From NCBI RefSeq assembly GCF_018991925.1, contig NW_024724368.1, forward strand, positions 3,952,209-4,016,208: a DNA stretch of 64,000 bases, read 5' to 3'. The notes beneath the pieces are model-generated. The model did not search any database. It was not told where the DNA came from and saw nothing but the letters and a program-made list of their open reading frames with translations. The stretch is from Homarus americanus (lineage: Eukaryota; Arthropoda; Malacostraca; Decapoda; Nephropidae). Shown in pieces: positions 14,061 through 25,200 of this stretch. Position 1 is the first letter of the stretch, and each line of letters starts with the position of its first letter. Position numbers and translations under genes: made by a program.

Positions 14061-15639
14061 CAACATGTCCAGGTTAGAGGCGACGCTAACACTGAACTAC
14101 ACTAGGCTCTCTGCCACACTTGTCCACTCATCATTACCAAACTTTAGGGCAGGCCGAAGGTTTGAAGGGTCGGGCACATCTGTTACCCTAAACTACTTCT
14201 GTTAGGGCTGTGGTCTGCTGAATATGTTATCAAGGTTTAGTATTTTGGGGGAGTATTTATATATAAACTCAACTTCTCAAACCCTCTTCTCTCTCTCAAC
14301 TTCTCAAGCACTTTTCTGTTAGTGCTGAGTTTTATTGGGAAATAGCCATTGTGTACAGATGTATTCAAGTACAGTATTGTAATGACTGGACACGGACCTC
14401 ATCATAAGGCGAGGGTCGATGCAACCCTCTGTAGTGCAGAGGGTTGCATCGACACTAGAATGTTTGCGGTGTATACTATACACAGCAAACATTCTAGTGT
14501 GGACACAGCGCAAAAGTTTCTTTGTACACGGTAATGGCTTTCACATCACTTTAATCTCATCTAACCAACTTACAAGTTAAGTAACCTAACTTAACTAACC
14601 TTTCCTAAACTACCCTAACCTAACCACCCTATTATAAATTCAACATAACCTAGATTTATTCCCGCTCGACTCCTTCGATATTTGCCCAAGTGCTACTCAG
14701 ATGCGCACGATCAGTATAACTTTTCAACACTTTTTTCCCACCAAAATCTGTACATATTCCTATTGCACTTTTTTTCTTTAACTGTTCACAACTTCTGTGT
14801 TCGATCGACAATAAAACCATTGAATCTCACCAAGTTTTCGAGTGTACCCCATCATTGTGAAAGTTTTATCTGATCAACACACACTGGTGCCATCTAGTAT
14901 GTGTGTTTTTTTTTACGATTTTATGGTTTGTCTCGTCAAGTCCAAGGTTCCATTTCATAATATACAACAAGATGCGTTATTTTCGGCATGATAGGTACAG
15001 TATGTGTCAGCACCAACATGCCGATAACGCCGCCGCTGATAGAGACACCTGGCAACCATCTCATATTTACTACAGTTGGTGACCGAAGTCTCTCCCCCCC
15101 CCCACAAAAAAAGTATCTTGACTAGGTTAGGTTAGATTTAGGCAAGGTTTGATTAGGTTAGGCAAGGTTCGGTTAGGGTTTTTTCTGTGATTTTTTCCGA
15201 GATTCCTTGGGTTACAAACGAATTCTTTCTCTTCCTCTCGAAACTAACAAGTAGCAGGTTTAGAGGAGGTACAGAGGCTTGCATCGACCCTCGCCTTATG
15301 ATGGGGTCCGTGTTCAGTCATTACAATGCTTGAATACATCTGAACACAATGGCTATTTCCCAATAAAACTCAGCACTGACATAGAAAAGTGCTTGAGAAG
15401 TTGAGAGAGAGAAGAGGGTTTGAGAAGTTGAATTTATATATAAATACTCCCCCAAAATACTAAACCTTGATAACATATTCAGCAGACCACAGCCCTAACA
15501 GAAGTAGTTTAGGGTAACAGATGTGCCCGACCCTTCAAACCTTCGGCCTGCCCTAAAGTTTGGTAATGATGAGTGGACAAGTGTGGCAGAGAGCCTAGTG
15601 TAGTTCAGTGTTAGCGTCGCCTCTAACCTGGACATGTTG
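14061..15639. mobile_element. Long-inverted-repeat (foldback-like) element, non-autonomous
   Basis: The left arm 14061-14431 is the near-perfect reverse complement of 15272-15639. The outermost bases read CAACATGTCCAGGTTAGAG on both ends. The ~840-bp centre has no recognisable transposase; it holds two palindromes (14415-14500) and TTAGG-like words near 15123-15178. Arms of ~370 bp are far longer than those of typical MITEs. The boundary with unrelated flanks is sharp on both sides, but I see no clear target-site duplication, so the superfamily is unknown. An alternative is an inverted segmental duplication instead of a transposon. Confidence 0.75.
14415..14500. repeat. Two adjacent perfect or near-perfect hairpins
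   Basis: Hairpin 1 pairs 14415-14431 with 14437-14453 (17 bp, 5-nt loop TAGTG). Hairpin 2 is a near-palindrome at 14452-14500: arms ACACTAGAATGTTTGC and its complement enclose GTGTATA-C-TATACAC. The first stem repeats the inner end of the right arm of the surrounding element, so the sequence can pair locally or with the far arm. Confidence 0.85.
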
Positions 15640-16755
15640 CTCCCCTCTAAATCTATTATGATTTTGAATTTAACTTTTCCATTTATTTTTTATTACGTTG
15701 TAATAATATTAGTGCGTTTATTAATGAGTTTCATCGTAATAATTAATAACATAATTGCTTCACATTTTCTAAATTGTAAGTCTTCAAATTTTACGAAAAT
15801 ATATCACTAATTACTGATGACTAGTTTATATGTTAGGAAATTCTGATCAAATTAAGACTTTATTAATTCGTATGTGAGCATTATTAATTGCAGCATTGAC
15901 AAGTATCTAATTTAAAAAAAAAAATAAAATAGTGGAAATTGTTGAAGCTATTAACGTCCTCGGGTTACACAAGCTATTAAGTTGATAAGACTACTGACAT
16001 GCTTTAAATAAACGAAACTTGTGTCGCTACACCAAATTCACTTTCTCAGAATACAGGAGAGAGACCAAGGAGGGTAAAACACACGCTGTATCGCTCTCTG
16101 GTGGCTCGAAATCCAGATTTCCAAGTAATCCCTCCGCTCATTCACGACTCACAGCGTTCACACCATACATAAAGGCACCACATGACACGATTGACAAACA
16201 GACGATAGGAACAACTTCACACCATATGATTTTTTTACTCTGGTATAATCGCACGCATTTAAGTCATCATGTACACAAGAATTACAAAATAATAATTAAA
16301 AAAACATGGAACCTCATAAAATTATATATTAATTACATTTGTTTACAGTGTGTTGAGAGCACCTGTAATTAGTGGCAGACGAGAGGATTTAAAATTGTAG
16401 TGTCTGGTATTTCCACCTGGGTTGTACCTGTACCTGCATTTATACCTGTACTGTAACTATATGTATTGTACCCGTACTTAGCCTAATACTTATAAATGCA
16501 CCGACACTGTACCACATCTAAACCTATACTTGTATCTTCACTGTATTTTTAATATAAATATATATATATATATTTTTTTTTTATTTGAGTAAACACTTAT
16601 GAACAAAAATTACAAGTGAAATATTACCTCCCATGACCCAGCTGGCACTGTAAGATCAACTCCCAGGATGGTACAATACTTAATTGAGATGAATTGGTAA
16701 AAAAATCCCATTTCTGATAAACCCAAACCCAGCATATAGCCCAACCTAACCTATC
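15640..16755. other. Gene-free stretch
   Basis: AT-rich sequence with A/T runs and a short TA run near 16558-16570. No recognisable exon on either strand; the open frame at 16019-16372 has no known domain. Confidence 0.5.
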
Positions 16756-16997
16756 AGATCACTTGAAGATCAAACACCCTAGTTTATTTCACCTGAAGAT
16801 TAACCACCCTAAACGCTGCCTCGGGGGAGTAGAGTAGTCTAGGTTAGGATGAAATAGGTTAGGTTAAGTCAGGGTAAGTTAGATTAGGTTAGGTTAAATT
16901 ACGTTAAGTTGGGTGGGTTATTAAGTTAGGTTAAAATTGGTTGGAGTGGTTAATCTTCAAGTAAAACACGCTGGGGGTGTTTAATAGTCAAGTGACT
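16756..16997. mobile_element. MITE family M, copy 3 (with expanded TTAGG interior)
   Basis: The left end AGATCACTTGAAGATCAAAC and its reverse-complement right end (AGTCACTTGACTATTAAAC) enclose inner arms TTATTTCACCTGAAGATTAA. This copy is ~100 bp longer than the other two because its centre has grown a degenerate TTAGGTTAGG tract. Confidence 0.7.
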
Positions 16998-19900
16998 CAA
17001 ACACCAAAGCAAATACATTTAGGTGGAAGCAATTATGACCTCGAGTACCCCTACATAGTACACACATCTTGCACGCACACAAAGCTACCCATACTCTAAG
17101 ATATCTCCATTACTGTGCTCATCCTCTGCATCTTATTTAATAATTACCGTAATAAAGTGTTCGTTTTGTTTAATGTCAAAATTGTGGAGGGAAAATGTGG
17201 TAGGATAAGTTACGTCACTGGTATATCCCCCGAGTCACTCTGTTATGACGTGTTTATTATTGCAAAAAAAAAACGACGCCATAAATGTTATTTTTAGCTT
17301 CAATGAATGTCATGATCGATGACGTCACGGGAGATGTTTATTGTTATTATTTCACCCCTTTGCAAAATTAAGGTATACTTGGCCAGCTGGACCTCTCCAT
17401 ATGGTTGAATGGCTAGGGTTGTGGCAGCCAGGCGTGGGGAGGCTAGCATCAATGGCAATATATGAGGGTCACTAAGCTGCCAACACAAGAGTACTAACCG
17501 CTGGAGAAGAGTGAGGTGTGTTATCTACCACTACCACCACCACCAGGAGACCGGGGAAACACAAGCAGCAGAAGGTACAGCTGGAGAAGCACAGTGAGAA
17601 GGCGTCTCTCCCAGACCGCCACTGACACTGGCTCGCTGGGAGAGGCAGAGAGAGTGGGGGAGAAGAGCAAGAATGAGAGTTCCAGCGAGATAGAGAGAGA
17701 GAGAGAGCGCGGTGGGTGTAGGTGAACGAGGAGGGGGGAAGGAAGTAAGAGAGGAGAGGTGAGAAGTCTTTGTGGCGACAGGTTCGTACTCTTCTCTCTA
17801 CTGAACCGAAAATGTTTATATGTGTGTTTATATATCTCACTGGGTGTCCCTACTGCTTCTTAGCGAATGGCGTGGCTCACACCCAGCCCTGGGGCCTCGC
17901 GATCGATTAGTTTGGCCTCGATAGGGAGGGAACCACCTGTTGAAGCCAGCCTCCTGGTGCTTGTCCTAGACGTGAGAGGTCAAATGGGCTCATTTAGAGG
18001 AAAGACAATATTTGCTCGACAAACACCCATCGTCCACATGTTAGTTCCGTGTGGGCGTCGTTGTATAAACTGCGCATTGAGAGAGACTTTACTGTTGTGC
18101 ATGGGTGTTGAACATACAGTACGTCTACGTAGTTGCTTTGATGGTGTCATATTCGCATTGTGCAAATGTAGTCGTTTGAGTACACTGATTGAGGTGTGTG
18201 GGCGAGAGAGCGTGTGCTTTGTATGTACAGTACAGGGGTATGTATGCATGGGGTTTATTGTTTCACCTGCATCTACAGCCAGGTAATACTGACGTACTTG
18301 TAAGTGAAAGAACTTCTTTATATTTCCCAGAAAGCATTTTTCAATGTGAAAAATAAATAAAATTTGTACTAAGAACTTTAAGCATTAAGACAACCTAGGT
18401 ATATAAGTGTAAAACCTGAATGAGCGAATATTGTTTTCGCGTAGTTACATATACAACACTGAAACCAATAATCCTTCAACAGATACCAATTAAAATTTCC
18501 ATGCGTTGTCCTAAACTCTAGAACCAGCGTGATAACCTCAACTGTGTAGCTCAAACCATTCACAAAGTGGCAGCAGAGAATGACGTCACCAACTCGCCCA
18601 GTACCCGGCACTCATGCCGCCATCCTTTACAACCATAACAACAACTAAAACATGAGCCCCCAACACACCGTTCTTTGTCATCGCCGCCAACAACACCCAG
18701 ACATGCAGCTCCTTCACCTATTCCTCCCGCGAAAAAACATGGGTGCAAACACAGCCAAATAACATCTCCTGATTTATAATCGATTATGTTCCTTTGTACA
18801 TTATCTTCTTCAGATACCAGTGTCCTCAAGTCTGAAGCTCAAAAGAATATTGGGTGAAGTTCTATTGTGTGGGCGACTCACGTTAAGCCTCTCGTCAACA
18901 TCGTCTAGTTGAGACACCGCGAGCAAATCAATGCGCTCCCCTGGGAACATCCACCAGAGCAGACTAATATCTTTCCCCACACTTCATCGGCGTCACATAT
19001 AAAACAAAGTCCGTGAATGTTCTTCTCCTTAACTCCAACTTTACCTTTGGCATTGGTGGTTCTGGTTCCTTCAGATAGTATTATGGGATGAAGTGGAGCA
19101 GCAAACCTGTGTTATTGTAGGCAGGGGTGAGAGTAGTGCCACCACGGGGTCATTCATTTCACGCACGATTAAGTGTGTGAATTAAGCTTTTGTCTAACTT
19201 AAGGATAAAGGTCATTGGACATTTGGGGAAACAGACACTGGTTTCCTCAGTCATTACCAAACTCCTCACTCGCCTGGATATGTAATGTAACCACTGTGTG
19301 TGTGTGTGTGTATGTTTTTATAAGACTTTATGGCACTAATTCAAGTCCCTCTGCGCTGTACTTCGTCCAGTGATATGATGTGTTTTTGTAGGTTGTATAC
19401 CGTACAGCAGTCATGGTAGGGACCGACATTCTTTCACCTCTGCTGCCACTTGCTGTGATTATGTGGTCAACTACTGTACGACGCAGTGTCTTATCTGGTG
19501 TACTGCCCAGAGGAGGAGGTAGTGGTTATAATATAAATGGGTGTTAATTCAACTTGGATTAACATGACGTAAGTAACACAAATATACACCATACAATAAT
19601 ATATTTTTTTCTGGTAACGGAATCATAACAAACCAACGAATATAGTATAGAAATTAACACTAGAAGAATGCAGTTTAATAATAATTTTAAGTACGAAGGC
19701 GTCCTCCATGTGGCTCCTATCTTCTAATTTAAACGTACCGAGTGCATCTAAACTTACTGATAAAATCTATGTAAGATTTGGTCACTTTGTGGGTCTTTTT
19801 TTTATCCAATTAAGAAAATCTGCGGCCTACCTTTTTCAACATGATCTGCCCACTGCCATTCAAAAAAGTATCTTGTAATAATATCTTACTCTTTGGCCGG

Positions 19901-20402
19901 GATCTTAGCCAATCGTATGTACTCGTGTTTTATTATTTTGGCTGCTAAGATATTATGGAATCAGAAATAAAACGTGAGACCAAATGAGGGATATGTTAGT
20001 TTACTTGGTGAATGGTATCACTTTAATTGAAAATAATTTATATAATATTTCAGTTATAATTAAGGGCTAACTATTTCATACATTTTCAAGAGTTCTGTAT
20101 TAAATATATATTTAACAACTATTTTTATTTATTGCCTTGTCTGTTGTGTGGGTTCAGTACTGTATTCAACTCTTTGTTTCATTATATACAGTGACTTACG
20201 GGGTCCCGGTGTGCTTTGACACTTGTACCAGCCGCTACCCTGACCAACAACCCCAGACCAGCCACCGTTTTAACAATAGGATTATTCAAACTGGCACTTT
20301 CCTTTGTATAAACGCATTTTGTTGATAGTTGTGCAAAAGCTTTAGAATTTTCCTCTTGGGTTTATATCATACATACATTCACCGGTATATACAAGTACAC
20401 AC

Positions 20403-20404
<2 letters not shown>
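16998..20404. other. Gene-free stretch, partly GC-rich near 17.5-18.3 kb
   Basis: No exon could be recognised. 17510-17770 is richer in G+C with CCA/CCACCA and GAGA repeats and could be a promoter or 5' UTR of an unseen gene, but no conserved protein or convincing start was found. A 139-codon open frame at 17867-18286 (+) has no recognisable domain. A GT run lies near 19295-19310. Confidence 0.4.

Positions 20405-20485
<81 letters not shown>
20405..20485. repeat. (AT)n microsatellite
   Basis: Uninterrupted AT dinucleotides of about 80 bp. The apparent open frame through it is an artefact of the repeat. Confidence 0.97.
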
Positions 20486-20488
<3 letters not shown>

Positions 20489-21339
20489 TGTTGCAAAGCA
20501 GAAAGGTACAAGCTGACCCAACCGAGCATTTCAGGTTGACTCCTACACTAGCACTGGACCAACCTGGCTACGCCCTTAACTCGTGAGACATAAAGGCAAG
20601 CATGAACTTAGCATGCTTCCCTGTTGGGCGCTGTAAACGCTTCACCTTACACAAGGATGTAGGGGAGGTGCCCAATAAATGAAAAAAAAAACCTGGCCAA
20701 GGAATATTACAAGGACCTAACACTCCCTTGTATTTTCTTACGACCCCGAGACATGCGCCATCTATTGGACAAGCCGGAAATCATAAAAAATGGTCCTTAC
20801 TGTTGCGCGAAATTTTTTATTAACGGTAACACAAGTATTTTCCTCTTGTTTTAATTTCGATACCATCGGCATTCATTTAATTATCTAATTTTATTATTTA
20901 TTATTTCACCACTTATCACCTCATTAAGCGTTCGGACGGTTTGTCTCTTTCTTTGTTAGTATTGTTATGAACAATATTGTCCAATGTTAGTACAGGAGGA
21001 AAGTGGAGTACCCAGAAGAAACTTGATATAAGTATGCTACGTTCAGCTTAGCCAGTCTATACATCTATACAGTAATGGTAAATATGAGCATCAGCTATCA
21101 AGGAAATGAAATTTAAAGGTGGCTCATTCAGCCAGGCTGAATGGAAAGGACCTGGAAAGTGCCACTAAATTACTGACTTTTTTACTCACGGATATATGGT
21201 GAAATGATAAATTAAATTGCAATTTAAGTCACTGCTTCTGAATTAACCACATAACTATAAACTTACCTTTTCCTGTCTTTTGAGAAGAAATTAAACCTTA
21301 GCTCTCTATCATATCCCTTTCTTTTCCCACAAACAACAC
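20486..21339. other. Gene-free stretch upstream of BCS1L
   Basis: No recognisable gene. AT-rich, with a short A run near 20681. Confidence 0.5.
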
Positions 21340-21454
21340 ACCGGTGGCGAGCGTTTGGAGCCATCTTTATATCTGCCGCCACCGACCCGGCCAACAGTGA
21401 GGCACAAACACCAGCCATCCAACGCCACCTCTACGACAAGCATCCAACTAATAG
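21340..21454 (+). promoter_or_regulatory. Candidate BCS1L promoter / non-coding first exon
   Basis: A locally GC-richer block (CCGGTGGCGAGCG, CCGCCACCGACCCGGCC) about 0.9 kb upstream of the BCS1L start. It ends in a plausible donor (ATAG|GTATTT at 21454/21455). A matching acceptor (TATCTTTCAG) precedes 22259, 37 bp before the BCS1L ATG, which suggests that a 5' UTR intron joins the two. No transcript evidence is available; this is inference from composition and splice signals. Confidence 0.35.
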
Positions 21455-22295
21455 GTATTTATTTTATCTTTTAAGTCTAATAGTTCTTTATAATAATCGT
21501 TACACTGGACCCATGGGTAATAGCCGTTACTGGCCTTCCATTCAATATAGATATAATCATCATTATGAATCAGTGAGCGTAACAACAGTGAACACTTGTA
21601 ACTGTTCAATGTCTATTTGTTTACCTCCATGTTGGTACTAATTCCTTCTACGGCTAGTCTCACAGTTAAAGTACAATTTATAGTCAAATTAAGTTATCAT
21701 AGCTATTTTTATATTATATTTTGTCATTTTTATCAAATTCAGTTCCTGTCTTATAATTAAATCAAGTTAAATATATTATATATTAGTTTACACGAGTTTG
21801 TCTCCACCTCATGGGTAACTAATGCCGACGTCCTTAAAGATCCGGCGAAGGAACATTTATGTGAGAAATTGTAACTGTGATACATTATGAAGTTTATTTA
21901 CATCTATCCCTGACGAAAACCTCAGTAGTAATCATATAAGGTCAAGAGCTACCTGGGATGTATTAAAAAACAAGATGAGTGAACAAGAGGCAGGAAGTAA
22001 TATCTACACAGACAACTAGTGCTGACCTGTATGTTCTATTGGTAAGTTTACAGATATTGGTTATAATTGATGGAGCCATTCAGGCTATCACTGGAGGGCA
22101 GTTGCATGGATGAACCATTAACTGGAAATATAGTAATACTAGACGTGAGCAGTCTGACCTTGATACCCTGTTAATGATATTGTGTAATGGATAACATGTA
22201 CCACAACGCCAGTGAAGATTATAGTGCAATATACTATTCATGAATTATTATCTTTCAGAATTATCGAAATAATTGTGAAAATTTGGTGCACAACA

Positions 22296-25200
22296 ATGGG
22301 TTTTCAAGACTTAATATCGTCACTCTCAGATAATCCTTACTTTGGTGCTGGCTTTGGGTTGTTTGGAGTTGGAGCTGGAGCAGCAGTTTTAAGAAAAGGA
22401 TATATGGTAAGAACATTAATAAGTTAAACAGTACATTAATGGTGATATTGCTTTGTAACCATAACAGAAAAAGTTGTGCACAATCAGTAAAATCTTTTAT
22501 AATTTCTGTTACAATAGATGGGGATGATCCTGTTCCGGCGGCACTACATGACAACTCTAGAGGTTCCGTGCCGTGATAAATCGTATCATTGGCTGCTTCA
22601 GTGGATCACCTTAAGAGGTGCAAGAAAGACACAACATCTTAGTGTAGAGACAAAATTTCAAGAAATTGAAACTGGTAAAATTACCACTCGTCATGATTTT
22701 ATACCCAGCGTTGGTGAACACTTTTTTTGGTGAGTAGGAAATTTTTGTTTCAGTCTCATGAGTAACTTATTGAGAGATGAAAGAATATAATAAAATTATG
22801 TTCCATGTGGATTTATAGGTTGTTACCTGGCAGTCTGTTTACATTGATGACCTGAAATGGTTTAAGGTGCTTAGTTTTGACAAGAAGCTTCAGATGACTA
22901 TGAATTGATTTAAAAGATCTATTAGCAAAATCTTATTCATAGAGGCTTTATAAGGTTTTTAACCTTTAATTTGAAAAAGTAAAAATCCTACTCAAGTCTG
23001 CCCTTTCAGTTTGAAGTTAGCTCTGAGGGTCTTTGTAAAATTGTTAGGAGTTATTTTGGATTTCATTTGTAAAGGGATTTCGTTTCATCTATCTTCACAA
23101 ATGGCCATTTGGGGTCTTTCTGAGGAAGCAGTGCACTGTTTTACTCTAGCACTGTATCGAGTATCTTTCCCAAGCAGAACAGGGAGAAGGCCAGAACACT
23201 GTATTGTTCTCACAGTTGTAGGCTTTGTTTACAGTACTATACTGCACTGTATACTGAATGGTTACTGAAGTAATTATATTTTTCTAATTGTTAAAATACT
23301 GTTGTTGAACCTATCAGTTTACCGGGTAATTTAGATTTATAAAGTTTGAAGACTGTGATAGGGTGTCACCACCAGGTATGGCGGGACATGGCTGAAAGTG
23401 GAACGTACAAGAGAACAGCACACACTAGACCTCCAGCATGGTACCCCTTGGGAGAATGTAACTTTTACTGCATTTGGAAATCAAAGAAAACTCTTTCTTG
23501 ATATCATTTATGAAGGTGTGTATGCATAGAGACCTTATAAATTATTGCATTGACTATCTTGTTCATAAATACACAACTTGTGAAGGCATATTGTAGAAAT
23601 AGGTTTACACCCGTGTATATTGTTTTCCTTTACTCTACTGTACCTTTTTACAGTTCTGCATACAGTGCTTATCACAAATATTTCTACTTATGTCCAAAAT
23701 CCAGACAACTCATGTCATATAGGCTGCTGATAGAGGAATTAAGGTATAATGCCCCTCCTTCATTTATGTAAGCGTGATTTCATTGACACACTTGGTTATG
23801 CCAATCACTGTCCACTTGCCTCCACATTACACCATCCCCTTATTTTGGGTGGCACGGTGTAGCAATTGTTACTCTGAGCAAGCCTTAAGTGGGCCAACCC
23901 TTCTCATTCATCATGCTCCACACACCAAGGTCTATCTCTGCCAGTTAGATTCCATCCTCTCATGGGTGTTCGTCAACTGACCAACTATCACCGCCATCTA
24001 TACTGTACCTATTTTTACCGCTCTTATGACATTAACCCCTTAGGTACGAGGGGTTTCTTAGTGTTGAGTAAAGTCATCGGGTGTTACCCAAATAAAATTA
24101 AGTGGCATCCAGTATTGAAGAGGTTAAAACAATAAACATAATATATAACAGTTCATAAAAATATGATCTAAGCTATAGTAATGAATGATTTATGGGGGTC
24201 TGTGTGCCTCTTGAAGGTTTTTGCCTGTGGTTTGAATTTTTTCTTTTAAAATAGCATTGTGAAAAACAAAATTTGCTGTAAGAATCAAATATTTTGGTAA
24301 TACTGTACATATTAAATTGCTTTACCCTCAAAATCCAAACTACAAATGTACAGTAAACGAGGACTTCCTGCACTTAAAAACCTTAATTGGTGAAGTACAT
24401 AATACATTAAGAAAAGACAGGTATGGATATGAGGATGAAATACATTAATATACCTGTACAGTATAAGGTTATTCAAAGAAAAACTGGCATGTTACAGGGT
24501 TCTCAAGAGGTCAGAGAATATCTTGACCAAGGTGGTTGAACAGGTCTTTTACTCATACTGTAATAGTTTGGGTTTGCTACACAGCTTCAAATGAGCTTTG
24601 CTTTAAGAGAAGAAAGTGTTGTGTCTGTGGATTCCTGGGCCATCTTAAATGGTCTCCTCTTTATTCAAGTTTCTCTACTAAGAGATGCTTCCAGTTTATA
24701 GGTCTTCCTTTATGCTTAAAAGTATCAGTAGCTCAGGAGACTATAACACAAAACAAACAGGAGTAGTGTGAAACATCATTACATATGAAAGCTCAGGTTA
24801 ACATGTGAGAGATTTAATGGCACACTACTAAATTGTGGTGTACTGAACTGGCTCTCTGATCATCAGTCTTCCATCTGGATACATAAAGCTGTTATTGTTT
24901 ATTCTATAAACTCTTTATACAGTACAGTATTTAGTTGTATTTGATAAGGTTTGGGGAGACTGGTGTTAGCTTAAAAGTAAATAATATACCAATTCTAATG
25001 CTGTTTCCAACCCATATGTAATTAACTTATGCAGTAATGATAGGGTTTTTCTCTGTTGATTTATAACTGTCTTCATGTCCTTGGTTATTTAAGGTAAGTT
25101 TTAAATGTAGTGTAATGCCATACCATTCATACACATATTCCTTCCATATTTTTCAGAGGACCTTAGTGAAGTTGACAGTTTAACTTATAAATATACTGTA

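Noticed and set aside
17867..18286. 139-codon + strand open frame
   Set aside because: No recognisable domain, no splice partners and no codon pattern like the confirmed exons.
20329..20586. Open frame with (YI)n repeats
   Set aside because: Produced by the (AT)n microsatellite. The same applies to 29492-29752 on the - strand.
23550..23771. Open frame between BCS1L exons 3a and 3b
   Set aside because: Intronic, without domain or exon-like splice sites in phase with BCS1L.
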